Assembly: GCA_028571685.1 (NCBI GenBank)
Contig: CM053154.1
Coordinates: 14,416,001-14,480,000 of the forward strand
Direction: 5' to 3'
DNA from: Heterohyrax brucei
Taxonomy: Eukaryota; Chordata; Mammalia; Hyracoidea; Procaviidae
DNA: 64,000 bases
Below the pieces are notes generated by a model. That model saw only the letters and a list, made by a program, of their open reading frames with translations, did not search any database and was not told the DNA's origin. This document shows positions 21,895 to 32,199 of this stretch, piece by piece. A program made the position numbers and the translations under genes. Each line of letters begins with the position of its first letter. Positions within the stretch are counted from its first letter, which is position 1.

Positions 21895-22262
21895 CATATT
21901 TTGTTCATCTTTTATGGCTTCTCAATGAAACCTTCCCCTTTGCCATTCTCGAGGAAACCCAACTCTTCCTTCTCCTGTAACTCTCCTCTACTTCCAGATT
22001 GGCACCTCCCATATTAACTCTATCTAATCCTTGGAAACTCCATAGGGCAGTTCTACTCTGTCCTCTAGGGTAGCTATGAGCCAGAACTGACTCGGCACCA
22101 GTGGGTTTGGTTTGGTTTGTGTTAACCTTAGAGCTCTGCCTATCTCCTGTGGCAGGTATCCAGATTCCTAAGAATAGGAGCTATCTTTTACTTGCCTTTG
22201 CAGGCACAAAATTCCTGGCACACATGGCACACTCAGTAGATACTTGTTGAGTGAATGGCTGA
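21895..22262 (+). mobile_element. L2-like LINE 3' end, split by an AfroSINE
   Basis: The first part has 'atgaaaccttcccctttgcc'-like L2 text. After the SINE, 'aataggagctatcttttact', 'ttcctggcacacatggcac' and 'gatacttgttgagtgaatgg' form the typical L2 3' terminus. Confidence 0.6.
22028..22125 (+). mobile_element. AfroSINE, 5'-truncated
   Basis: It starts at 'tccttggaaactccataggg' and ends 'cagtgggtttggtttggttt'. It interrupts the L2-like element. Confidence 0.9.
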
Positions 22263-22269
22263 AAGAAGA

Positions 22270-22975
22270 AAAAATGAAAAAAAAAAAATAAAAGAAATAA
22301 TCTCACATTCCGTTTATGTAACCTGACCTGATTCAAAGTTGTATGGAAACAACTGACTTTTTACAATGGCCATGTCTAGAATCTTCTTAAAAGAATTTCA
22401 GGTGCATAACAGCAGACATAGGACTGAGTGACTATCCTTTGGGAGTCATCCTGCTCTTCTCCCTTAGAAAAATATGGTGGCCCTCTAGCCGCAGTGAAGA
22501 ACTGTGTTCTTTGCACAGAGGATGCATAAAAACAGATTTAAATGAGAGATGGATGGTCCCAGATGGATGTGGTTGGGGTGTGGAAGAACATCTTGAACTA
22601 TTTTTCAAACATTTCAGTTTCGGCAAAAACCAAAACATGTTTTGCCAATCACTTTCCCTTAATTTTAAAACCCATGGATTTCAAAGGAAATTTAATCTGA
22701 ATGTTTCTACTTCATTTACCCCACCTCTTCTAAATATTCTCCTTAAAAAAGTGAACTGATGCCCTGAAAGTTTAAAGGACCTTTTATAGTTTGCTGGTTT
22801 CTTTTAAACAAGGAGCCACTTAAAAACTGGGAGGGGGCACGGTCGAAGTCTAAATATTGAAGTAAAAGAAAAAAAAAAAAACGAGCACAAGTAGATTTAG
22901 GTTTGGATCTAGGAAGAGGGAAGTATGTTTCTTAGGCTGAAACAAAGAAGAAGTGGTTCAAGTTTAAAATGAGGG
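22270..22975. other. Unassigned, mostly unique sequence
   Basis: A-rich at 22269-22296 and 22865-22882. The sense frame at 22439-22759 and the antisense frame at 22432-22638 occupy the same bases and show no domain. Confidence 0.3.
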
Positions 22976-22979
22976 AGAA

Positions 22980-23130
22980 TCGTGAAGCTGCATATTATTG
23001 CAGTTAGCACTTCCTCTGTTCACTTTGGTTCATCGTGGTGGGGTCTGGGGGTGCTATCAGTAATTCTTTAATCATTAGTGCATGCCACCTTGACATTGTC
23101 AAATAGTGATGACACTTTAAAGGGAAGGGA
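22980..23130. other. Candidate conserved noncoding element
   Basis: A short unique block with 'tgcatattattgcagttagc', 'taattctttaatcattagtg' and 'gacattgtcaaatagtgatg', dense in homeodomain/POU-like cores. Inference only. Confidence 0.3.
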
Positions 23131-23990
23131 AATAGCAGAACTGTAAGCACACAGCCCACTCTAAGCTCTTTATAATCTGCCAATCACCGCCCCCTGACTA
23201 TTACCCCATAACCCAATTCCTGGTGACACTTGGGTGGGATTTGTCAGCAATCTGCTTTCTGATGTGTTTATATAGGGCAGATGCTCCCTGCAGACCTTAC
23301 CTGATATCCTTCTGTTACACCAGATCTTCCCAGTGTGTAAGTTACCAGCCAGGAATGGCCTGGGCCCCTGGGGCAAGTGTATAATTCATCGGAGTCACTC
23401 GGGAAATTTAGTGCATAGCAGAAATCCAGTCAACACCCTTGTTGCCAATACTTAATATATTGTTTGACACCACTGCGGCCAGCCGAAGAATGAGTCCATC
23501 CTTCCCAGACCACCCACACTACCAATAGCTAATAACTAACACATGGGAGACCATGGCTAATGATGTCCTTGGGTTCCGTGGTTCATTGTGTTTTTACTTC
23601 TGCTTTTCCTTCTTTGTTAGCCTTTGCTCATTCAACTAACAATCATTGATTGCCCACTGAAAGCCAGCAGTTGTGCTGGATATATGGGTGGAGAGAGAAA
23701 GGTGATGGAATTACAACGTCTGCTCTCAAGGAGCCTACAGGCTCATCAAGTTAATTGTCAACATGGTTGTTCATTTATAGAGTGTCATGGTCAGTACAAT
23801 TATATATAAAGGAGGATACATACTAAGTCAGGTACTTTTTGAGGTGGGCTACATTGGAGAGAAACCCAGGCGGGGAAATCTTCTGACTCCCGTGGACTGA
23901 CTTAGTGAGTTAGTCTCAGAGAACCAGTCAACATCAATGCATTAATGCAAGGAAAAGCCTCCAACAAACACATTGGAGAGTCACAGGATG
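23131..23990. other. Unassigned sequence
   Basis: No gene is recognised. Part of 23620-23760 ('gctcattcaactaacaatca', 'gctctcaaggagcctacagg') resembles an ancient mammalian interspersed repeat. Confidence 0.3.
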
Positions 23991-23993
23991 GTA

Positions 23994-24573
23994 TAAACTT
24001 GAAGTTGGACAATGAAATCCACAAATTTAATTGTTCTAAGTGCTACGTACCTCATTGCTGAATATCACTACAGTCACCTTCGAAGTACTCTCCTTGGGAA
24101 GGGGTGCACTTGACACCAGCACCTATCCACCCTTCAAAGCAATTTTGGAACTCTTTCTGGAATGGCCATTGAGCATGGTGGCATGGTGGCACAGCGGCAA
24201 GTTTGCAAACTTAGTTGCATGGTTGTCTGCGAGGGAGTTTTTAGCCAGTAAACAAATAACTGTACTGGAACACCCTCCCTACTCACCTGATCTAGCCCCC
24301 AATGGCTTTTTTCTTTACCCAAAGATAAAGGACATATTGAAAGGAAGACATTTTGAAGACATTCAGGACATCAAGGGTAGTATGATGACAGCTCTGATGG
24401 CCATTCCAGAAAAAAAGAGTTCCCAAATTGCTTTGAAGTGTGGATTAGGCCCTGGTGTTGATGCATAGCTTCCCAAGGGGAGTACTTGGAAGGTGATCAT
24501 AGTGATATTCAGCAATGAGGCATGTAGCACCTTTTCTAGGATGAGTTCACGAACTTAACTGTAAGACCTCATA
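23994..24573 (+). mobile_element. Mariner-derived fold-back element
   Basis: The sense frame at 24185-24470 reads ITVLEHPPYSPDLAP then FFLYPKIKDILKGRHF, the mariner transposase catalytic block; the Asp of SPDLAP is the third catalytic acid. The frame ends near the MAIPEK region. The left 160 bp are an inverted copy of the right 160 bp, including the coding 3' end, far beyond a normal mariner terminal repeat of about 30 bp. The right end is 'taagacctcata', preceding a TA. Only the C-terminal part of the transposase exists, so the element is nonautonomous. Confidence 0.85.
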
Positions 24574-24579
24574 ATTAAT

Positions 24580-24738
24580 GAGCTCAGCTACTCACCAAAA
24601 GGTGGGATGTTCACGTCCACCCAGAGGTGCTGCAGAAGAAGCGTGGTGATCCATTGAAAACTCTTTGAAGCACAATTCTACCCTGACATATACGGGCTCT
24701 GATAAGTCAACATCAACTTCAGAACAACTGGAGAGAAA
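24580..24738 (+). mobile_element. AfroSINE, 'gatctacttctgaaaaatc' subtype, head truncated
   Basis: 'tcacgtccacccagaggtgc', 'tggtgatccattgaaaactc' and 'aagtcaacatcaacttcaga'. Confidence 0.75.
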
Positions 24739-25120
24739 GCAAGTCAGTGCATCACATGGATTTGCTGAGAGGTGAAATGAAAGAACAGTAAGCAATTCTC
24801 ACAGTTCCTTCAGCAATAACATGGGAATGTTGAGTATATGAAAAATGCCAATAAGGAAAAAACACGAATCCCTAAGTTCTACCAGAGCTGACTGAGAAGT
24901 CCTCAAACGAGAACTGATAATAGAATTTCCCCTGTGCATCTCACATCTGTCTTGAAACCAGAAGGCTATGACTTCTAAGAGCTTGCCAGTCCAAACGTAG
25001 CCACTTTCTCTTGCTTTCCAAGCAAAGATTCTGAGAACCACACGTTTTTAATTATACAAAGTAAAGGTTGATGAATGATTCATACAACTAATCTAAACTT
25101 GGGCCAGGTTAAAATAATAC
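24739..25120. other. Unassigned sequence
   Basis: Nothing recognised. The antisense frame at 24799-25041 has no domain. Confidence 0.3.
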
Positions 25121-25124
25121 TGTG

Positions 25125-25315
25125 TAATAACTTATATTTATATAGCTCATAAGAGCACTTTTCTTTGGAGCTCAAAGTAGTTTTCAGATACTATCTCATC
25201 TCCCCTCATAACATCCTTGTTAAAGAGACCTGGGGAGGCTGTCCTGACTTTCATTCCATAGAGAAAGAAATAAGGGGCCAGAAAATTTCCAGTGTGAGTC
25301 CACAATCACATAAGA
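25125..25315 (-). mobile_element. MIR-like SINE, antisense, very diverged
   Basis: 'aacttatatttatatagctc', 'atctcatctcccctcataac' and 'gtgagtccacaatcacataa' suggest the antisense MIR order. Confidence 0.45.
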
Positions 25316-25654
25316 TGGTACACACAAAGCCAGGAAGGCATCTGTACTTTGGAGAAAAGACGCTCCAAAAATCTTGAGATTATGGGGCAATCAGTGTAGG
25401 TTTCCTTCCCAAAAGTCAATGACCATGTTAGTAGTGAGGTGATGACAGTGATTGCTGTAGGCCATAAGTGTCCCTTTGTCTTGGTCGCTTTGGGGAGGGG
25501 TAATAAGAGGAAGGGTCGAAGTACTAAGGAAATAAGAAACGTTGTTCTGAGTCAAACTCTTGCCCATCTGCTCCAAGAGTCTTCCTGTGACCCAGGAAAT
25601 GAAAGATGGCACTGAGAAGACATCAGTCTTACTTAGATCTCTTGGGCCTTGACA

Positions 25655-25855
25655 CTTGACCCCTTGGTGTCAAGTTTATTCTGCCTCATAGCAAGCGTGT
25701 GGGACAGAATAGAACTATGTCATAGAGTTTCTAAGGCTGTATCCCTCACAGAAGCAGTCTGCTCCATCTTTCTCATAAAGAGCTGCTGGTGGACTCCAAT
25801 AGCTGACCCTTCAGTTAGCAGCTGAGCGCTTAACCATGGCACCATCAGAGCTGCT
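25655..25855 (-). mobile_element. AfroSINE, long form, antisense
   Basis: 'tggtgtcaagtttattctgc', 'cataaagagctgctggtgga' and 'agcgcttaaccatggcacca'. Confidence 0.87.
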
Positions 25856-25932
25856 TCTAAACACTTCAGTCTGTCAGTATCTGCATCTGCTCCAGGACTT
25901 TCAAGCCTTGTTAAAAAGGTGTCTTGTTCCTA

Positions 25933-26132
25933 GATGATGCAGTTAACGTAGTTAACACACTTGACTGCTAACTGAGAGGCTCGAGATTGGAGCCCACCCA
26001 GATGTATCTCAGAAGAAAGCTCTGGTAATCTACTTCTCAAAAATCAGCCTTTAAAACTTCTCTGGAACATGGCTTCACTCTGACACACATGCGGCTGCCG
26101 TGAACTTGAGTGGACCCAATAGCAACCTGTTG
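25933..26132 (+). mobile_element. AfroSINE, 'gatctacttctgaaaaatc' subtype
   Basis: 'cttgactgctaactgagagg', 'gtaatctacttctcaaaaat' and 'tctgacacacatgcggctgc'. Confidence 0.87.
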
Positions 26133-26245
26133 CTTGTCTCTCTGTTTATTTTTGTGCTCCAGGAAAGCTGCAAGAGCCTGAAAATTAACTTCCACCAGTA
26201 GAGTTTGTAAGTATCCAAGATTCTTGCCCTTAAAAAATAAAAATA

Positions 26246-26402
26246 AAAACCCACTGCCATTGAATCAACTCCAACTCATAGCAACCCTATTGACAGAGTA
26301 GAACTACCCCACAGAATTTCCAAGAAGCACCTGGTACATTTGAACTTCCAACCTTCTGCTTAGCAGCCGTAGCACTTAAGGAATATGCCACCAAGGTTTC
26401 CT
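26246..26402 (-). mobile_element. AfroSINE, short form, antisense
   Basis: 'actgccattgaatcaactcc' to 'aatatgccaccaaggtttcc', with an A-rich stretch just before it. Confidence 0.93.
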
Positions 26403-26726
26403 TCTGGCCCTTGAGGTGGTATAGCAGAGGGAGAGGGGGTTCCTACAATCCTACTCAGAGGATCCTTATGGGATAAAGCCCCAGATATCCTCAGAGCATG
26501 CTGGCTGGATAACACACACTTCGGATGGGGCTTGTCTTAACTTTTTTACCTCACCTCACGTCCTGGAATCCCTTAGGCTCTGGGCAGATGACTTGCTCTG
26601 AATTCCTGCCTCAAAGTCTGTTTCTGGAGAAGCCGTTGGTGTGATGGGTATCCTCTCCAGCTTCATCTGTGATTTCCTGGTGAATCGCTGTGGAGCCACC
26701 ACCTGTGAACCAATCCTTGACAAAGC
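26403..26726. other. Unassigned sequence
   Basis: Nothing recognised. Confidence 0.3.
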
Positions 26727-26727
26727 C

Positions 26728-26887
26728 CTCTACCCTGGTGGCGTAGTGGTTAAGTGCTATGTCTGCTAACCAAATGGTGGGCAGTTCAAATACGTTGCAT
26801 GTTCCTTTGAAAGTTTATAGGGCAATTCTACTCTGACCTATAGAGTCGCTATGAGTCAGAACTGACACAACAACAGTGAGTTTTTAG
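26728..26887 (+). mobile_element. AfroSINE, short form
   Basis: Intact head 'accctggtggcgtagtggtt' and tail 'gtcagaactgacacaacaac'. Confidence 0.95.
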
Positions 26888-27338
26888 TACCACTTTCTCA
26901 GAGAGTCAATCTTCCCAAGTTCTCTGCACACTGTGGGAAGAAAAAAAGGAATTCCCACACCTGTTGCAGGACTTGAGCAGCCACGAATAGAAAAATTGTG
27001 CTCTGAAAACCTGGCTAATCACCTTCAACTCTGGATTATTATCATTTTTTTAATGTCTGATGAGGACGATGTGAGGAAGTTAGAACTGAACGGACTTCAA
27101 AAATCCACCCATCATTCTTTATTGTAGTTTTGAGGAGTTGTTTTATTCCACCTGTTGCATAGCAGCTGCACACACAGGGGACTCAGTGATGTTTCAGTTT
27201 ATTTCCTCAGGTGTGTCAACCACACATGGTACCCAGAAGATGCACAGGTAGGGTGTGATTACTAGACCTCTAGTAGTTTAGTAGTTTCTAGGAGAATGTA
27301 GCCCATTTCACTCACTCATTCATTCATCAGTCAGTCAC
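26888..27338. other. Unassigned sequence
   Basis: Nothing recognised. The 64-residue frame at 26933-27127 has no domain. Confidence 0.3.
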
Positions 27339-27339
27339 T

Positions 27340-27484
27340 TTGTAGTCGGTCAAACAGCTATAACCTGTTTCCAACCCTGTAGAGTAGACTTGCCCCATAG
27401 GGTTTCCAAGAAGCTGCTGGTGCATTTGAACAGTCAACCTTTTCTTAGCAACCAAGCTCTGAAACAACTGCACCACTGAGGGTC
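27340..27484 (-). mobile_element. AfroSINE, short form, antisense
   Basis: 'ccccatagggtttccaagaa' and 'caactgcaccactgagggtc'. Confidence 0.88.
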
Positions 27485-27880
27485 CTTCAATTAATGTTAG
27501 AGTGCTTCTTCTGTTCCAGGTATAGTGCTAAGGGGCTGATGAAACAACTAGCTACAGTCCGTGGCCTCATAGAGCTCACAGTTTTGTGAGTGAGATAGAT
27601 ATGAAAAGAAGTAGCACAGTCAAATAATAGAGCGTTGTGATTAGTGCCACAAGGGAATGTAACAAGGTGCCGGGAGAGGAAAAGCAGGATATACCTCTTT
27701 CAAGGTCATGCAAATATAGGGGAAGACTTAGAGAAGAAGCGAGAGTTGGGATGAAATCCTCACGGCGAACTGCCAGGGGAGGCCCCAGGAAAAGCCTACA
27801 CAAAGACCCTGAGAAGGGAAAGAGTCTGAACACGTCCTCAGAGGAAGTGCCTGCTCACGATTTGGGGAATGTAACACAGG
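27485..27880. other. Unassigned sequence
   Basis: Part of 27490-27600 resembles an old mammalian repeat ('ccaggtatagtgctaagggg', 'cctcatagagctcacagttt'). Frames on both strands at 27576-28003 share the same bases and are not supported as genes. Confidence 0.3.
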
Positions 27881-27881
27881 G

Positions 27882-28262
27882 CCCAGTAACGTAGTACTTA
27901 AATACTCAGCTGCTAACCAGAAAGTTTGTGGTTTGAACCCACCAGCTGCTCCATGGGGCAAAAATGTGGCAGTCTGGTTCCAAAAGATTACCAAAAAACC
28001 CAACCAAATCCACTGTTATTGAGTCAGGTCCAACTCATAGCAACCCCAGAGGTCAGAATAGAACTGCCCCATAGAGTTTCCAAGGAGCGCCTGGTGGGTA
28101 TGAACAGCCGATCTTTGGGTTAGCAGACATAGCACTTAACCCACTACACCACCAGGGTCTCCCTATGAAGATTACAACTTTGGAAACTTGTGGGGCAGTT
28201 ATACTCTGTCCTCTAGGGTTGCCATGAGTTGTAATTGACTCGATGGCAATGGGCTTTGTTGT
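27882..28262 (+). mobile_element. AfroSINE, long form, split by another AfroSINE
   Basis: The left part (27882-27991) carries 'ctcagctgctaaccagaaag' and 'gtggcagtctggttccaaaa'. The right part (28168-28262) resumes with 'aagattacaactttggaaac' and ends 'gactcgatggcaatgggctt'. Confidence 0.92.
27992..28167 (-). mobile_element. AfroSINE, short form, antisense, nested
   Basis: It lies within the sense AfroSINE and is flanked by an 8-bp duplication 'aagattac' at 27984-27991 and 28168-28175. It runs from the reversed tail 'cactgttattgagtcagg' to the reversed head 'ctacaccaccagggtctccc'. Confidence 0.92.
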
Positions 28263-28582
28263 TGTTTGTTGTTTTTTAATACAAGTTCTGGCAAGCTGGA
28301 TTCAAAGAGTCCTATCTCTGTTGTTAGCTCCATGGCACTAGGCAAGAAACCTAACTTCTCTCTACCTCCTCTATAAAAAAAGGGATGGGAAGAAGAGCAA
28401 TTTTTAATGCCTAGCACACTACCAGGACTCACAAACCTTTGTGCTGTTAAGATGACTCATTGGAACAAGTAGGTAAAGTAGATGCTGCACACACACCACC
28501 ACACCCTTAACATCCTGATGCTTCATTATCTTGAATGCCACTACCGAATGTTCTTTAAAGCTGCATTACTCGAAAAGTCCAA

Positions 28583-28790
28583 GAAGCCCTGGTAGCATAA
28601 TGGTTAAGCACTTGGCTACTTACCACAAGATTGACGGTTTAAACCCACCCAGCAACTCCTCAGGAGAAAGATCAGACAAATCTGGTTCTGTAAAGCATAA
28701 ACCAAAAATTCTACAGGATAGTTCTACTCTGTCATGTGAGGTCACTACAAGTTGAAAATCAACTTGATGGCACCAAAGCGACAACAAAGA
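28583..28790 (+). mobile_element. AfroSINE, long form
   Basis: 'gccctggtagcataatggtt', 'cagcaactcctcaggagaaa' and 'aaaatcaacttgatggcacc'. Confidence 0.92.
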
Positions 28791-28794
28791 GTGA

Positions 28795-28905
28795 GCTTAT
28801 GAGAAATGCAGAATCGCAGGTTCTTCTCTAGATTTCTTGAATCAGTCTGCATTTCACGAGACCCTGGTAACTCTTCTGCTGTTCAGGTTTGAGAACTGCT
28901 GCTTT
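28795..28905 (-). mobile_element. MER5-type hAT MITE fragment
   Basis: 'atgagaaatgcagaatcgca', 'cttgaatcagtctgcatttc' and 'aggtttgagaactgctg' resemble MER5A in reverse orientation. Confidence 0.6.
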
Positions 28906-28989
28906 GGGGGCCCTGTGGTGCCACAGCTGCTCAAGACAAAAAACACTAAAACCTCTTATCTCTTCCCATTTTGACTTTGATATCATCAC

Positions 28990-29140
28990 TGTGGAAACCC
29001 TAGTAGCCTAGTGGGTTAAGTGCTAAGGCTGCTAACCAAGAGATCAGCTGTTCAAATCCACCAGGCGCTCCTTGGAAACTCTATTGGGCACTCTGACCTC
29101 TAGGGTTGCTATGAATCAGACCTGACTCAATGGCATTATG
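28990..29140 (+). mobile_element. AfroSINE, short form
   Basis: 'gaaaccctagtagcctagtg' and 'cagacctgactcaatggcat'. It has a small deletion in the middle. Confidence 0.93.
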
Positions 29141-29535
29141 AAACAGATGGACCCTTTTCTTTACCAAGGGGTGGGGAGCCTAGAAGCATGCCCTCAGCTG
29201 GAGGATTTGAGCACCAAATGGCAGAGTAAGGAAGGGGAAACCAGTGGGAGAGAGAAGGATTATAGCTCTTCCTGCTAACTCCCGACTTGTACCCCGTTCC
29301 TCTCCTAATAGCTCTAAGACTGACTGTGGTGAGTCTCCCTTCTCTGGAATGTTTTGTCCCCACTGAAATAAAAATTTCTCTCCATCCAAAACTTGATGAT
29401 TGACATTCCTGGATTGAGATGTAATCGTATGTTTCACTATGTAGCTAGGAAGAGTAAATGCCTCACGTTAAAAGACAACATGCCTATAACAAAGTGATCC
29501 CTCCCCCACTTCTTGAACTAGACTAAGAAAGTAGA
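29141..29535. other. Unassigned sequence
   Basis: No gene is recognised. Antisense frames of 75 and 85 residues at 29136-29437 have no domain. Confidence 0.3.
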
Positions 29536-30100
29536 ACTTTATATATTTATTTCTTGATCTGTGTTTTATAAATAATCCACAACTTTGGGATGCTTCTCTT
29601 ATTATTTACCAGATAGACAGGAAAACCCAACAGCTTATAAGCCATTTGTATTCTTTTATCTGAACATCAAGCGGGAATTTTTAGCACCCTTTCCCTCTGA
29701 AATGCACAATTTAGGTTCTGTCGCCTTTATAACTCCTTTGAACATTTCACGCACGCAGCACAAAAGATTCTGCTGTAACATTCTCTTTGAAAGCCTATTA
29801 TGCTCTGTGCGAATCCTAAATCAAATCTCTTTACCCAGTAATGTAGTGCGAGAGGTTTTCAAAGTTTATTTGCAAAATAAATAAATAAGCCCACAATAAT
29901 CTCAAATGAAAACAAATCAAGGATGCATTCCTAATAAATTTGCATTATGTTTGATCATTTTTGCGATAGGATTTAGGTGCTCTTAGCAGAGAGAAATTGG
30001 CTGCAAAATAATTTGCCAGTTGAACAGACTAGTCTTCGCTCTATTTTATGTGCATGTTTTAAATAATATCCATTGGCTGCTGGGCCTCTTAACTTGTGTT
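29536..30100. other. Candidate conserved noncoding element
   Basis: A 565-bp unique block with no SINE or LINE text and many AT-rich transcription-factor-like cores ('aataaataaataag', 'tgcattatgtttgatcattt', 'caaaataatttgcc'). The 99-residue sense frame at 29585-29884 has no domain, so the block reads as noncoding. Together with 60.4 kb it is the strongest regulatory candidate by eye. Confidence 0.4.
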
Positions 30101-30212
30101 CAAAGGTACTCCTAGAGAACAGATTGAAGGTTTCCTATTAGGACCTCTTGAGAAAGGATTCCTTCATCTCACCAGGAAATGAACCTACGTCTCTAATGCA
30201 GGGTTAAAAAAA

Positions 30213-30616
30213 AAAAAGCCACTGTTGAGTCTATTCTAACTCATAGCAACCAAGTAGAACAAAGTAGAATTACTGAACAGTATTTCCAAGGCTGTAATCT
30301 TCATGGAAAGTGGCCTGACTGTCCAGTGGTTAAGGGTTCAGCTGCTAACCAACACACCAGCTGCTCTGGGGAAGAAGGATGTGAGTAGTCCATTACCGTA
30401 AAGATTTATAGCCTTGGAATGTCTGTGGCAGTCTTACTCTGTCCTATAGGGGTGCTATTAATTGTCAAATTGACTCCATGGTACTGGGTTTGGCTTTTTA
30501 TTTTATTATCTTTGAGCAGACTGCCACATTGTTCTCCTGCAGAAAGGCTATTGGGTTCAAATCCACAGACGTTTCCTTAGCAGCCAAGCCCTTGACCACT
30601 GCCCTGTCAGCACTCC
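30213..30616 (-). mobile_element. AfroSINE, long form, antisense, split by another AfroSINE
   Basis: The left part (30213-30305) has 'actgttgagtctattctaac' and 'tttccaaggctgtaatcttc'. The right part (30511-30616) resumes with 'gagcagactgccacattgtt' and ends 'cttgaccactgccctgtcag'. Confidence 0.88.
30306..30505 (+). mobile_element. AfroSINE, long form, nested
   Basis: 'ccagtggttaagggttcagc', 'cgtaaagatttatagccttg' and 'gactccatggtactgggttt'. It is inserted in the middle of the antisense copy. Confidence 0.9.
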
Positions 30617-31817
30617 TCGGGTACAGATCAAGCATACTTAACACTTGCATCCCCTGACCTGAGGCTGGAGTTTCCAGGCAGGCAGAAGATGCGTGCACAT
30701 GAAGGGACCAAAAGTTTGAGGGCTCCTTCTTTCATTCCACTGAAGAGAAAGGTGGGGAGCTCTGTTGAAAACTAATCTGTATGCTATCATAAGAAACCTC
30801 AAAGAAATTGATACATGGGATGTTAAGAAACATCCCAAAGTCACATTATTTTTAGAGCCACCTTCCTAGTGTTCATTCCTATAGAATAGCGGCTGCTGTA
30901 TTGTGTTGGCAGCTTTGTCTAGGAGCCTGAGTCGTCAGGCGAAGGATGCCCTGACTCACTCATCTTCGTTCTCTTCATTTCCAGTGTGAAAGCATCACTC
31001 GATGGGTGTGCTCCGAATGAAAGAACCAATGGCTGCATGGGTGGGTGGGCAGATGGCAACAGAGGAAAGCCAAGATGCAACAAGGAAAGAAGGCAGGCGG
31101 CCTAAACATTGTCCTGCTTCCGTGTTCCTCCCAACGACAGCCAACTGCCGTCGAGTGGGATCCAATGCTCTGCAGCTTAGTTTGTATTTTAATTATGTTA
31201 ATGGAATTTCATGACTATCACGCAATAGAATTCTAAATGTTTTACTTTGTAGTAAAAGAAGGACCAGAAAATAAGCATGTGGGCTTCTTACGGAAAACTT
31301 CAGATGCCAAAAGAATGTAGAGCGTTTGAAGTCGGAGCAAAAGACAGCATCTCAATCCTCCGTTCCTCCTTGTGTGCTGCACGTTTTTCTAGCCCAGAGG
31401 GGAGAGCTGCGAGGACTTGACACCTGTCCTTTCTGTTAGCCGAGGAAACTGCTCTGGAGCCAGCTGTGAAGTAGCCATGAGGCCAGGACAGCCCCCACTT
31501 CAGCGAATCTCCCCGAACCCGCTGATTCTCCCTCTGCATTAGTGTCCCTAACAAGGTACTGAAAAGCTTGTAGGGGGAGAGTGGGAGGGAGTAAACAACA
31601 GAAATTTATTCTTGTATTTCTGGAAATGTCCAAATCAGGGCATCGCCCGTGTTAATTCCTTCTATGGACTTTGCCAGAGAAGTTGTTTTATGCCTCTGTG
31701 TTCACTCCTGGTAGTAGCTAAAGGGCATTCCTTGAGGAGACCCATGGCATCCATGGAATCCTTCCTCTGCCTTGTCTCTCTATTATTCTCTGCTTCTAGA
31801 AGGACATTAGTCATATA
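30617..31817. other. Unassigned sequence
   Basis: No gene or full repeat was recognised, apart from a short antisense AfroSINE-tail scrap near 31140-31160 ('aactgccgtcgagtggga'). Short frames overlap on both strands. Confidence 0.3.
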
Positions 31818-31975
31818 CAATCACGCAAGCAGTTCAGCACTCAGCTGCTAATTGAAAGGATAATGGTTCGAGTCCTCCTAAAGGTTTCTCCGAAGAAAGT
31901 CCTGGTGATCTATTTCAGCCACTGAAATCCCTGTGGAGTGCAGTTCTACTCCAACAAACACAGGAAGTCAGAAGT
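31818..31975 (+). mobile_element. AfroSINE, 'gatctacttctgaaaaatc' subtype
   Basis: 'cagcactcagctgctaattg', 'cctggtgatctatttcagcc' and 'gtggagtgcagttctactcc'. The tail is degraded. Confidence 0.83.
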
Positions 31976-32199
31976 CAGGACTCCATCATATCTTTTTGGA
32001 GAAGACAATGCAATCCGTAACACCTTGCACACAGGACCGTGTTCTTAATGTCACTGACTATTCCACTATTAAGTGACATGGATACACAGGAGTCCTTAGC
32101 AATGCCAGGATTACTAAAAACTTTGGTACATCTTTCTAAAGAGGGACACAAGCAGTGTACTGACATTGACACGTATTAGCAGCCAGGCCAAAGCAGGCG

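Noticed and set aside
24040..24468. A transposase-like frame of 142 residues
   Set aside because: Only the C-terminal mariner part, with inverted non-coding arm sequence read through at its start. Not a functional transposase.
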